A DNA stretch of 64,000 nucleotides from an uncultured Candidatus Melainabacteria bacterium (GTDB lineage: Bacteria; Cyanobacteriota; Vampirovibrionia; Gastranaerophilales; Gastranaerophilaceae): contig CAKUUC010000014.1 of the NCBI GenBank assembly GCA_934692625.1, forward strand, positions 1-64,000, written 5' to 3'. Made by a program: the position numbers and the translations under genes. Each line of letters opens with the position of its first letter. Positions within the stretch are counted from its first letter, which is position 1. The notes beneath the pieces are model-generated. The model did not search any database and was not told the DNA's origin. It worked only from the letters and a program-made list of their open reading frames with translations. Positions 52,284-60,163 of the stretch are shown here, piece by piece.

Positions 52284-52501
52284 ATATTTCTCCTTTTTTT
52301 TTAACCACCGACATGAAAACCGAAAAAACTAAATTTTGCTATCTGTGTAATATTCAAGCCAAATTTAGACTATTTATTATCATGACTGTAACAATTTTGT
52401 TATATTACCTGATTGATGTTAAAGTTTTAGGTAGGTTTAGTCGTAAGTAAAAATATCCGTTTAAAAATCAAGAAGTGTAAGTAATTTGAAAAGGAATGGT
52501 T
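52284..52501 (+). promoter_or_regulatory. Divergent promoter region
   Basis: About 220 bp between the leftward replication operon and the rightward export/HNH genes. AT-rich, without a gene. It must contain both promoters; no clear consensus pair or operator is visible to me. Confidence 0.35.
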
Positions 52502-53455
52502 ATGAAGAATAGAATTTTATTGACAATTTTGTTATTAAGTTTTTTAGGAACTTCTTTGGCAGGAAATACAGAAAGTTTAACAGGATGTAATGAAACTGAT
52601 TCTTGCTCGGTACTTATACAAGAACAGAATAAACAAAATGAAAGTGAATATATTACAACTTGCAGTAACGAATATGGTTTTATGTATGTTGCTGACACTT
52701 ATTGGAATGGTGCCAATAAACCAAGAATTTTTATAACATACGTTAAACCTAATTCTGCAGCACAAAGAGCTCAATTACGAGCTGGTGATGAAATTACCAA
52801 AGTTAATGGTGAAAAAGTTTCAAAAACTACTTGGGATGGGTTTGCAAATCTATTAGATAGGTCAAATTCTATAAATTTTGAAGTTAAAAATGATTATGGT
52901 AAAAAAGATATATCCCTCATAAAAAGTCGTATTTGCATAAAAAAGAAAACAATGGGTGAGTTATATAATAGCTACTGGTCTCAAATTTGCAATATAGACG
53001 CTGAAAATGCCGCAGAAGAATTGTATCATGCAGAAGGACTTATAAACAAATATAGTAAAGGAATGCGAGATATGATAGCATCTGCCCATCAAACAGTGGT
53101 TTATTGGGCAAATAAAAAACATAACTTTGATAATGGCTACAAAAGATGTACAATGCTAAGTAGTTCTAGTCAGCCGGAATTACATGCTTGTTTATCTGCA
53201 TTAGTGAATAATGAACTTTCAATTATTGCAAAAGAAAAAGAATATGAGCAACAACAAGAACGATTAAGACAACAACAAGCTGCGTATGAGGCTCAACAAC
53301 GACTTCAACAACAACAAATAAATGCATTAAATAATTATTCTGATGCGTTAAGAAATCAACATGTTCAAGTTGACACTAATGTATATCATCGTGGGACTGT
53401 AAATGTGAATAGTAATGTTAACGTTAATGGTACATATAATCATTATTTTTGGTAA
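52502..53455 (+). CDS. Exported PDZ-domain protein
   Basis: 317 residues from the ATG at 52502 (AAGGA 8 bases upstream; another ATG is 6 bp earlier). A signal peptide (MKNRILLTILLLSFLGTSLA) leads to a Cys-containing segment, then a PDZ domain (about 60-140: FITYVKPNSAAQRAQLRAGD, EITKVNGEKVS). A helical domain follows, then a Gln/Glu-rich coiled stretch (EYEQQQERLRQQQAAYEAQQ) and a short VNVNSNVNVNG beta-like tail. No protease catalytic residues are seen. Nine bp before the repeat-protein gene, so co-transcribed. Confidence 0.8.
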   Translation: MKNRILLTILLLSFLGTSLAGNTESLTGCNETDSCSVLIQEQNKQNESEYITTCSNEYGFMYVADTYWNGANKPRIFITYVKPNSAAQRAQLRAGDEITKVNGEKVSKTTWDGFANLLDRSNSINFEVKNDYGKKDISLIKSRICIKKKTMGELYNSYWSQICNIDAENAAEELYHAEGLINKYSKGMRDMIASAHQTVVYWANKKHNFDNGYKRCTMLSSSSQPELHACLSALVNNELSIIAKEKEYEQQQERLRQQQAAYEAQQRLQQQQINALNNYSDALRNQHVQVDTNVYHRGTVNVNSNVNVNGTYNHYFW

Positions 53456-53464
53456 GGAGATTTT

Positions 53465-53899
53465 ATGATTAAAAAGCTAATTGTTTTAGGAATAATTTTT
53501 ATTCTTAATATATTTATCCAACAAGCAAATTACGCTGGAAATATTCAGTACGGTTATAACCCCGATGGTTCCTATGCTCCACAATCTATTAACGGACAAC
53601 GGATACAATACGGTTATAATCCAGATGGTTCTTATGCTCCGCAATCTATTGGAGGACAACGAATTCAATATGGCTATAACCCCGATGGCTCATATGCTCC
53701 ACAGTCTGTTGGGAGACAACGAATTCAATATGGATACAATCCAAATGGTTCTTACGCACCTCAATCCGTTGGGGGACAAAGAATACAGTATGGCTACAAT
53801 CCGAATGGTTCTTATGCTCCACAGTCTGTTGGAGGACAGCGAATTCAATATGGTTATAATCCAAATGGTTCTTATGCCCCGCAATCTATTGGATATTAA
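53465..53899 (+). CDS. Exported 20-residue-repeat protein
   Basis: 144 residues, AAGGAG site. A signal peptide (MIKKLIVLGIIFILNIFIQQ-ANYA) is followed by six near-perfect 20-residue repeats of the type QYGYNPDGSYAPQSIG with GQRI linking the units. No other domain. Tyr/Gly/Pro-rich repeats suggest an extended or fibrous surface polypeptide. DNA copies differ mostly at third positions, so the peptide unit is under selection. Lies between the PDZ and HNH genes with short gaps. Confidence 0.8.
   Translation: MIKKLIVLGIIFILNIFIQQANYAGNIQYGYNPDGSYAPQSINGQRIQYGYNPDGSYAPQSIGGQRIQYGYNPDGSYAPQSVGRQRIQYGYNPNGSYAPQSVGGQRIQYGYNPNGSYAPQSVGGQRIQYGYNPNGSYAPQSIGY
53536..53895 (+). repeat. 60-bp coding tandem repeat, six units
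   Basis: Six contiguous 60-bp units within the exported repeat protein. Units differ from one another at several synonymous positions (for example AACCCC/AATCCA, TATGCT/TACGCA). They abut directly, so this is not a CRISPR array. Confidence 0.8.
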
Positions 53900-53921
53900 G
53901 AAGTATTCGTAAAGGAGTTCT

Positions 53922-54590
53922 ATGGGTACATTAATATTTTGGATAATTGTGGGATTTTGTATATTCTTATTTAATCGAGAAGATTGCAGTAAATCTGTTG
54001 TAAAATCTAAAAGACGAAAAGCTACAATTGTTAGCAATTTTCCTGTTGATGAAGATAAAAAAGGATGGTTCAAAACAAGAGAAAAAGTATTTGAAAAATA
54101 CGGAAGATGTTGTTCTATGTGTGGAAGTGAGCAAAATGTGGAAGTACATCATATAATACCCATAAGAGAGGGTGGAACAAATGAATTAGAAAATTTAATT
54201 CCTCTATGTAGAGATTGCCATCAAGAAATACACCATTTTGTATTTGGTGAAAATTCTAAGAATATATCTTCAAAGTATGGACAATATACCCAAAAGAAAA
54301 ATAAATTCAAAAAAGGTTTTCTTCTACTTCAAGCTATTAAACATAAATATAGGTTGAAAATAAAATATGAAACGCATAAGTTTCATGCAGGAATAGAGGA
54401 AAATATAAGAATAATCCGCCCTGAAGAAATAAAGTTAGGCTATCAAATGACTGATAATGAATTTATTATGAATGCTCAATATCGAAAAGAACCAAATTTA
54501 GTGTTTGTTATTGCTTTTTGTGAAATGCGACAAGCAAAAAGAATTTTTCGTCTTGATAGAATGGAAATTCTTGAAGTTATAAAAAACTAG
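53922..54590 (+). CDS. Membrane HNH nuclease with WYL-like domain
   Basis: 222 residues, AAAGGAG site. One N-terminal membrane segment (LIFWIIVGFCIFLF), then an HNH endonuclease domain (about 60-110): CSMCGSEQNVEVHHIIPIRE, then NLIPLCRDCHQEIHH with the two zinc CxxC pairs and the catalytic His pair. The C-terminal ~85 residues (LLQAIKHKYRLKIKYET, IIRPEEIKLGYQ, MRQAKRIFRLDRMEI) resemble a WYL ligand-sensing domain. A membrane-anchored HNH-WYL arrangement is unusual. Last of a three-gene unit; convergent with the SIR2-like gene with no gap. Confidence 0.8.
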   Translation: MGTLIFWIIVGFCIFLFNREDCSKSVVKSKRRKATIVSNFPVDEDKKGWFKTREKVFEKYGRCCSMCGSEQNVEVHHIIPIREGGTNELENLIPLCRDCHQEIHHFVFGENSKNISSKYGQYTQKKNKFKKGFLLLQAIKHKYRLKIKYETHKFHAGIEENIRIIRPEEIKLGYQMTDNEFIMNAQYRKEPNLVFVIAFCEMRQAKRIFRLDRMEILEVIKN

Positions 54591-55463
54591 TTAACAATCA
54601 AATAAGTTTTTTGTAGAGTAATAGTGAATATTTTCACATGCTTCAAATAAATTCTCTAATCTTTTTAACTCTTTCTTTTCATAATAACCAATGTACACAT
54701 TTTCTAGATTCTTATTATCTTTTATTGCTTCTAATATATGTGTATCGCTATTTGAAAAAGAAACTCCCATTGTTACTAATATCCCTTGAGCTTGTTTAAA
54801 AGAATTAAAACATTTATTTAAGTATTGAGAATATTTTTCAGACGACATTTTAAGTTCTTTAGTCCTATGATCTGAAGCAATTATTATATGAGATTTTTCT
54901 CCTTTTTCCCATTCTTTTTTTATTTTAGTAAATAAATTTGTCCCTATACTTCTTTCAACTTTTTTTACTTGATTGTCATTCTTTACAATGAAATGAAATG
55001 CTCCATGTAGGTAATATACACTCTGTGGCTTATCATTACTCCAGATTAATTGGTTATCTTGTTTCCCAAAACCATCATTAGTATGCTTTCCTCTATCTCG
55101 CAAAATCATCAATAATTGATATAAAACATGATCATAATTTAATGTGTAAAAGTTATCAAAAATCTTAAGAAATTCAATAATATTATCAAGATTTTGAATT
55201 TTTTCTATTTTTTCTATTGGTAATAAATTGTAGATTTGTTTGATGAATTGTTTTTCAACTTCATAAATATAATCTTCAACATTTGTTATGTTTTTAGTTG
55301 TAGTTCTATTTTTAAAATATTTATGTACATTATCAATTATTTTCTTTGAACTAAGTTTATTGTTGTTCGCACAAGCTATTGTAAAACCATTTCCAAGTAA
55401 AACAGATTTATTACTTTTGTCTTGTAATAATTTTTTCTTAATTTCATCCCATTCACACTTCAT
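54591..55463 (-). CDS. SIR2-like (DUF4917-type) protein
   Basis: 290 residues, AAGAGGA site. NKSVLLGNGFTIACANN gives the Rossmann GNG-type loop, then FDNFYTLNYDHVLYQLLM and VYYLHGAFHF with the SIR2-type N and H positions, and GILVTMGVSFSNSDTHILEA near the end. Family members bind NAD and several are phage-defence NADases. No partner domain is fused. Convergent with the HNH gene and divergent from the PIN-GNAT gene. Confidence 0.8.
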   Translation of the reverse strand: MKCEWDEIKKKLLQDKSNKSVLLGNGFTIACANNNKLSSKKIIDNVHKYFKNRTTTKNITNVEDYIYEVEKQFIKQIYNLLPIEKIEKIQNLDNIIEFLKIFDNFYTLNYDHVLYQLLMILRDRGKHTNDGFGKQDNQLIWSNDKPQSVYYLHGAFHFIVKNDNQVKKVERSIGTNLFTKIKKEWEKGEKSHIIIASDHRTKELKMSSEKYSQYLNKCFNSFKQAQGILVTMGVSFSNSDTHILEAIKDNKNLENVYIGYYEKKELKRLENLFEACENIHYYSTKNLFDC

Positions 55464-55572
55464 AAAATATCCTCTTGAACAAAACTTAAATATACTTTTG
55501 TTTTTATAGCATATTCAAAATATTTATTTCATCATATAGATAAATGGTTTAGATATAAAATACAAAAATTTC

Positions 55573-55589
55573 TTAGAAAGGTTTTCTAA
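55573..55589. promoter_or_regulatory. Short inverted repeat before PIN-GNAT gene
   Basis: TTAGAAAGGTTTTCTAA is a near-perfect palindrome in the region between the divergent SIR2-like and PIN-GNAT genes. It could be an operator for either. Weak evidence. Confidence 0.3.
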
Positions 55590-55664
55590 AAAGTGAAATG
55601 CGCCAAAATGCTAAGAATTGCTACATTATTTACAAAATAAGCAAGATATAGTAGGATAAAAAGC

Positions 55665-57185
55665 ATGAGATTATTATTAGACACTAATATTTTAATACTT
55701 AGAGAAAATTATCATCAAATTCCTGAACATATTCGAGAATTGTATAAGATTATTGAACAGTTGCAATATCAACGAGTTGTTCATCCATTATCAATAAAGG
55801 AGATTGAGAAAGATGGCAATATTGAAAGGAAGAAAGCTAATCTTTCTAAGATCGAATCTTATGTAAAATTAGAAAAAGTTCCATTTGCCCAAAATGATAA
55901 AGAATTTTGTGAAAAATTTGATTCTCCACAAAGTGAAAATGATAATATTGATAATGAACTTTTATATTGCGTTTATAAAAATGTCGTTGATTATTTGATT
56001 ACTGAAGATCAAGAACTATTGAACAAGGCAGATAAATTAGGCTTGCAAACTGTAATTAGTCCAAGAGAAGCTATTGAAATATTCTCAGAATATCTATTAA
56101 AAACGGACATTCATTCAACTCCAAGTTTTTGTAAGAAAAAAGGATTTGAAGTAAATTTGGAGGATTCAATATTTGATACTCTAAAGCATGATTATCAAGA
56201 ATTTACGTCTTATTGGTGGCCAAATAAAGTAATAAAACAAGATAGAAATGTATATACTTTTATTGACAATGAAGATAGAATTAATGCCTTGTTAATACCT
56301 AAAATAGAAGCACGTAATGAGATTGATTTTACTCCTCCTGTTAATTTTGATAGAATCTTAAAGATTTGCTTATTTAAGGTTTCAGAGATTGCAAGAGGTA
56401 AAAAACTTGGGGAAAGGTTAATTAGTATGGCAATAGATTATGCTATACAAAATAATTTGAAATATATTTATTTGACCCATTTTACAGAAGAAAATGATTA
56501 TTTGGTTCCTTTAATCAATAATTTTGGATTTGAATTAATTGGAAAAAACAGTAGAAATGAAGAAGTTTTTTTCAAGGCAATTGTTGCACCGGATGATATT
56601 AATATTAAGGAATTTGATATTTCAGAAATATCTAAGAAATTTTACCCAAGCTTTTATGATGGAATAAAAGTTAAGAAACATTTAGTACCTATAATGCCTC
56701 ATTATCATAAAATGTTATTTCCAGATTATGATTCTTATAGACCTGTTAGACAAAAAACTTTATTAACTTTACATCCAAATAGTGAGGGAAATTCAATAAA
56801 AAAAGCATACCTTTCACATTCTGCAACAGGTAAAGTTTCTGTTGGTGATATTTTATTATTTTATCGTACGGAAGACGATATGATGATTACAACTTTGGGT
56901 ATAGTTGAGAGGGTTGAAAGAAATTTAACCGATGCTGAAAAAATTCAAAAACTTACTGCTAAACGAACAGTATATTCACAAAAAGATATTGAAGAAATTA
57001 GTAAACTTCCAACTATTGTACTTCTATTCAATCAACATTTTCATTTTAGAAAACCTGTACGGTATAATGACATGATAAAAGAACATATTGTTACAGGGCC
57101 AATTCAAAGTATTAGCGAAATATCAGACGAAAATTACAGAAAAATAATAAAGGACAATATAGATGGGCGTTTTACTATCAATTAA
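55665..57185 (+). CDS. PIN-GNAT-PUA/EVE-like fusion protein
   Basis: 506 residues. Residues 1-145: PIN-type nuclease, with MRLLLDTNILI (Asp6), IKEIEKDG (Glu46), ENDNIDNELL and LITEDQELL (Asp115) as the acidic set. About 165-305: GNAT acetyltransferase with the acetyl-CoA loop ARGKKLGERLI and an NFGFELIGK end. About 360-495: a PUA/EVE-like domain (LSHSATGKVSVGDILLFYRT) that usually binds modified nucleic acid. It overlaps the ASCH gene by 23 bp. Probably an RNA-targeting toxin or defence protein; inference only. Confidence 0.82.
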   Translation: MRLLLDTNILILRENYHQIPEHIRELYKIIEQLQYQRVVHPLSIKEIEKDGNIERKKANLSKIESYVKLEKVPFAQNDKEFCEKFDSPQSENDNIDNELLYCVYKNVVDYLITEDQELLNKADKLGLQTVISPREAIEIFSEYLLKTDIHSTPSFCKKKGFEVNLEDSIFDTLKHDYQEFTSYWWPNKVIKQDRNVYTFIDNEDRINALLIPKIEARNEIDFTPPVNFDRILKICLFKVSEIARGKKLGERLISMAIDYAIQNNLKYIYLTHFTEENDYLVPLINNFGFELIGKNSRNEEVFFKAIVAPDDINIKEFDISEISKKFYPSFYDGIKVKKHLVPIMPHYHKMLFPDYDSYRPVRQKTLLTLHPNSEGNSIKKAYLSHSATGKVSVGDILLFYRTEDDMMITTLGIVERVERNLTDAEKIQKLTAKRTVYSQKDIEEISKLPTIVLLFNQHFHFRKPVRYNDMIKEHIVTGPIQSISEISDENYRKIIKDNIDGRFTIN

Positions 57186-57555
57186 GCCAAAATATGTAAA
57201 AGAAATTCAAACTGGTAATAAATTATACGAATTTAGAAAAGCAATATTTAAACAAGAAACAAATGAAATTTTCGTGTATGAATCAGCTCCAACAAAACAG
57301 ATTGTTGGAAAGATATATGTTGAAGATATTATAGAAGATACTCCTCAAAAATTGTGGAATAATTTTAGTGAGTTCGCTGGTATAAATCATCATGATTTTT
57401 TTGAATATTTTAAAGGAAAAGAAAGAGGATATGCAATAAAAATTAAAGAATTTGAATCTTTTAATGCTCCAATAAATCCATATAAGGAAAACCCCAAATT
57501 TACTCCTCCACAATCTTTTGCCTATATTTCAAAAGTTTTACCTGGTTTAGAATAA
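57163..57555 (+). CDS. ASCH-domain protein
   Basis: 130 residues. LLSIKPKYVKEIQTGNKLYE followed by FRK is the classic ASCH start (PUA-like RNA-binding fold). IVGKIYVEDIIEDTP and GYAIKIKEFESF complete the barrel. It begins inside the end of the PIN-GNAT gene (23-bp overlap), so the two proteins are made together. Possible antidote, cofactor or RNA-recognition partner. Its 3' end overlaps the convergent gene by 9 bp. Confidence 0.85.
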   Translation: MGVLLSIKPKYVKEIQTGNKLYEFRKAIFKQETNEIFVYESAPTKQIVGKIYVEDIIEDTPQKLWNNFSEFAGINHHDFFEYFKGKERGYAIKIKEFESFNAPINPYKENPKFTPPQSFAYISKVLPGLE

Positions 57556-58065
57556 TTTTAAACTTAATCCGGAATTTGGCTTTAAGAGTTCTGTTTGAGT
57601 ATTTGAGCTGAATAATTTTCGGTAATCTCTGCATAATTCAAGAAGTTGTTTAATTTCTTGTTTATCAAAATAAACTTTATTCATAGCAAGTTTAGATTGT
57701 TGGCGTTCGTGCATAGATTGTTTTGCACGATACACACAAAGTTTTTTATTTTCATTTAACGCACGCATTAGCATAGCTCTGATGTAGTAGCGGTTGAAAT
57801 CGTTAAATGTAAGAGTTTCTCGAATATTAGACGGAGTTTTTCTACCTCTGTTGTCTTTTTCTCTAAAATCTGATTGAGAAAGTTTCTGTTGTAATGTTTC
57901 AAGTGTTCCGGTAGAAAAACATTCTTTCAGGAATCTTTTGTATTTGAACATGCCTGTTGATGTTAATGATTTTGGCTCATAGAATAAACCTGTTTTAAGG
58001 TCTGATTCTAATTCGCTAATCATAATCAATCTTGTTTGCTCATCTAAATTTGGGAAATAGTACAT
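57547..58065 (-). CDS. Element hypothetical protein
   Basis: 172 residues, AGGAGA site. Begins MYYFPNLDEQTRLIMISELE. Contains RKTPSNIRETLTFNDFNRYY and IRAMLMRALNENKKLCVYRA, then an acidic/basic helical C-terminus. The sequence is strongly helical and basic and fits a DNA- or RNA-associated protein. No family recognised. Convergent with the ASCH gene. Confidence 0.65.
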   Translation of the reverse strand: MYYFPNLDEQTRLIMISELESDLKTGLFYEPKSLTSTGMFKYKRFLKECFSTGTLETLQQKLSQSDFREKDNRGRKTPSNIRETLTFNDFNRYYIRAMLMRALNENKKLCVYRAKQSMHERQQSKLAMNKVYFDKQEIKQLLELCRDYRKLFSSNTQTELLKPNSGLSLKLF

Positions 58066-58169
58066 AAAGAAATCTCCTATGCTTGTGATTATAAGTAAAT
58101 TTATAGAAAATTTTATTGATTTTAAAAGAAAAAATATTTATGATATTCTTGAGAAAAAAGGAAATTAAT

Positions 58170-58793
58170 ATGTCTGAAAAGTATGAAATTGTATATGTAC
58201 TGAGAAACGAAGCTATGCCTAATCTTATAAAAATTGGTAAAACTCAAAGAAAAGATTTGCAAGCAAGAATGTCTGAACTTTATTCTACAGGAGTTCCTTT
58301 ACCGTTTGAATGTTTGTGGGCAGGTGAAGTCAGTGATTGTTCAAAAATTGAATCACTTATTCACAATGCTTTTAGAAATTGTCGAATAAATCCTAAAAGA
58401 GAATTCTTTAATATAGAACCAGATCAAGTAATTCCTTTACTACAAGTGTTAGCAACAAGAGAAATAACCTTTGATGTAGATAAAGCTTTGAACAAAGGAG
58501 TTACTGTGGAAGAATATAATGCTGTTAAGCAGTATCATAGACCAATGCTGAATTTTGAGGAAATGAATATTCCTAATGGTGCGATTTTGAACTATGTAAA
58601 AGATACCAACATCAATGTAAAAGTTATAAGTGAAAAGAAAGTTCTGTTTAATAACAAAGAGTATTCATTAACCAAAGCTACAAGAGAATTACTTGAATTA
58701 CCATACAATGTAGCACCTTGTAGATATTGGACATTCGAGGGCAAAAATCTCCAAGATATTTACGACGAAACGTATACTAATGTAATTAGTTAA
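58170..58793 (+). CDS. GIY-YIG-type (T5orf172) protein with RAMA-like end
   Basis: 207 residues from the ATG at 58170 (AAGGA upstream). YEIVYVLRNEAMPNLIKIGKT followed by RMSELYSTGVPLPFECLWAG and HNAFRNCRINPKREFF fit the T5orf172/MUG113 branch of GIY-YIG nucleases. The C-terminal ~60 residues (VLFNNKEYSLTKATRELLEL, APCRYWTFEGKNLQDIYDE) resemble a RAMA domain, found with restriction-modification proteins. Likely a nuclease that reads DNA state. Ten bp before the HEPN-like gene. Confidence 0.78.
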   Translation: MSEKYEIVYVLRNEAMPNLIKIGKTQRKDLQARMSELYSTGVPLPFECLWAGEVSDCSKIESLIHNAFRNCRINPKREFFNIEPDQVIPLLQVLATREITFDVDKALNKGVTVEEYNAVKQYHRPMLNFEEMNIPNGAILNYVKDTNINVKVISEKKVLFNNKEYSLTKATRELLELPYNVAPCRYWTFEGKNLQDIYDETYTNVIS

Positions 58794-58803
58794 TATTAAA
58801 CTT

Positions 58804-59805
58804 ATGCGAAAACCAGATTATTCAAATTTTTCTACATATAAACAAAAAGCATTTAGTATGGATATGGATAGTCCTGTTAAAGGCTTAATTATTATTAATA
58901 ATGGATTGTATGCATTTTGTGAAAAAAGTATTTATAGAATTATTATGGGAACTGAAAGAGATTCTCAAAATCAATATTTACTATCTCCTAATACAAAATC
59001 CAAAATATTGAATAAAGGAGTTGAAAATTCGCTTGTTGCTAATTTTTTCTATTTTTTAGAGGGGATAGAGCAAAAACATTTTGGGAAATATCAAGCTATA
59101 ACTTTTTCTAAAAGGACTAATATAGAGCAAGTCAAGGGTATAATTTTTCAAATTTTATTGAATTGTGCATCTTTCGAGGATTCGTATATTGATTTTGCAA
59201 ACAGTTTTAATGAGCAACTAAATAAATTAGATGTTCCAGAATATGCAAATAATTTTGAGATAAAAGCATTTATGCCTAATTTAGAAAAGAAAGTTAAGGA
59301 TATTATAATTACAGAATGTGGTTCAATATTGAATAAACTTTCAAGATTATTAACTGCCTTTTATGGTACTTCCTTATCTGAAAATATAAAAAATTCAATT
59401 ATGAAACATGATAAGCGAATAGATAATGCCGTTAGAATTTTAATATCTCAAAACCTTGTTTCAGAAAATGGTTGCTTAGCTACTTTTGTAAAAGAACAGA
59501 ATAGTAAATTTTTAGCAAAGTTAGTTGATATAAGAAATGCTTTAGAACATCCAGATCATAATAAATTTATTCAAATAAACAATTTCTCATTATCTCCTGA
59601 TAGAACGTATGTGTATCCAAATTGGGAGTTAAATTTGCCAGATAAGTATGAAAAAAGAGGTCTGATTACTGATATAGAAAATCTTTGTAAAGATTTTGTA
59701 CATTTTGCTATGGTTTTTATTTGGAAATTGCTAGAAGAATCTTTTGAAGAATACTCTTTTTGTGAAGAAGGTAAAGTTTACAAATATACAAAACCTAAAA
59801 TTTAG
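58804..59805 (+). CDS. Hypothetical protein with HEPN-type motif
   Basis: 333 residues, mostly helical. Near residue 245-260 the segment KLVDIRNALEHPDHNKF has the RxxxxH pattern of HEPN ribonucleases and of abortive-infection proteins. The N-terminus (MRKPDYSNFSTYKQKAFSMD) and the middle are not recognised. The ribosome binding site is weak, and it follows the GIY-YIG gene by 10 bp, so coupling is likely. Rightmost gene of the element. Possible RNA-cleaving defence effector. Confidence 0.7.
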   Translation: MRKPDYSNFSTYKQKAFSMDMDSPVKGLIIINNGLYAFCEKSIYRIIMGTERDSQNQYLLSPNTKSKILNKGVENSLVANFFYFLEGIEQKHFGKYQAITFSKRTNIEQVKGIIFQILLNCASFEDSYIDFANSFNEQLNKLDVPEYANNFEIKAFMPNLEKKVKDIIITECGSILNKLSRLLTAFYGTSLSENIKNSIMKHDKRIDNAVRILISQNLVSENGCLATFVKEQNSKFLAKLVDIRNALEHPDHNKFIQINNFSLSPDRTYVYPNWELNLPDKYEKRGLITDIENLCKDFVHFAMVFIWKLLEESFEEYSFCEEGKVYKYTKPKI

Positions 59806-59939
59806 AATATCAATATCTACAGTTTTTTCTCAAGCAAATTTTTGTTTGTGAATTTTGGAAAATGCGTAATTTCAACATGCCTGAAACCTAATCAATTAAG
59901 CAATTTTGAGAGTTTGGAGTGTTAAGTCGTATGTCAAGG

Positions 59940-59953
59940 TCCACCATTTAAAA
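59940..59953. other. attR of integrated element
   Basis: TCCACCATTTAAAA, identical to attL at 44192-44205. Sequence to its right is the native continuation of the tRNA-Ala locus. Confidence 0.8.
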
Positions 59954-59956
59954 TCA

Positions 59957-59977
59957 AGAGCCGAAAGGCTCTTTTTT
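59957..59977 (+). terminator. Displaced native tRNA-Ala terminator
   Basis: AGAGCC-GAAA-GGCTCT-TTTTTT. Before integration it would lie a few bases after the tRNA-Ala CCA end. The element supplies a near-copy at 44226-44246. Confidence 0.75.
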
Positions 59978-60163
59978 AGTGGCTTTCTGCGTTCTAGCAT
60001 ATTTTGCCGAAATTTGCAAAAAATTGCACCCTACCAGCTTTGCTCTTTGTGCTAATTGTTGAGGTTGGTTCTCCAACTCACTTTTTATAAACTTTTGTAA
60101 CAAAAAGGCAAATTTCCCTAACATAATCTCTTTATATAAATACGGGGATTTCGGGGGATAATT

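Larger units (their letters stand above)
44192..59953. mobile_element. 15.7-kb integrative element in tRNA-Ala
   Basis: Bounded by a 14-bp direct repeat, TCCACCATTTAAAA, at the tRNA-Ala 3' end and at 59940. A large serine recombinase gene abuts the left end. Replication-type genes (SF3-like helicase, SSB-like, winged helix, second recombinase) and a set of nuclease, SIR2, PIN, HEPN-like and KAP genes lie inside. Beyond 59,953 the sequence continues as the displaced tRNA terminator. No phage structural or conjugation genes are seen, so it is probably a mobilisable or satellite-like element. Confidence 0.85.
59806..60163. other. Right junction region, no gene
   Basis: Contains the right end of the element (to 59953), the displaced tRNA-Ala terminator, and a 26-bp stretch (60039-60064) identical to the 3' coding end of the autotransporter-like gene (62433-62458). 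A 56-codon minus-strand frame from 60124 to 59954 crosses the terminator hairpin and is not accepted as a gene. Confidence 0.6.

Noticed and set aside
53486..53912. Alternative-frame proteins over the 60-bp repeats
   Set aside because: Open only because the repeats are in phase; the exported repeat protein in the main frame has the signal peptide and the ribosome binding site.
59954..60124. 56-codon minus-strand frame at the right junction
   Set aside because: It runs through the tRNA terminator hairpin and has only a weak ribosome binding site; its one notable part is the 26-bp match to another gene, reported separately.
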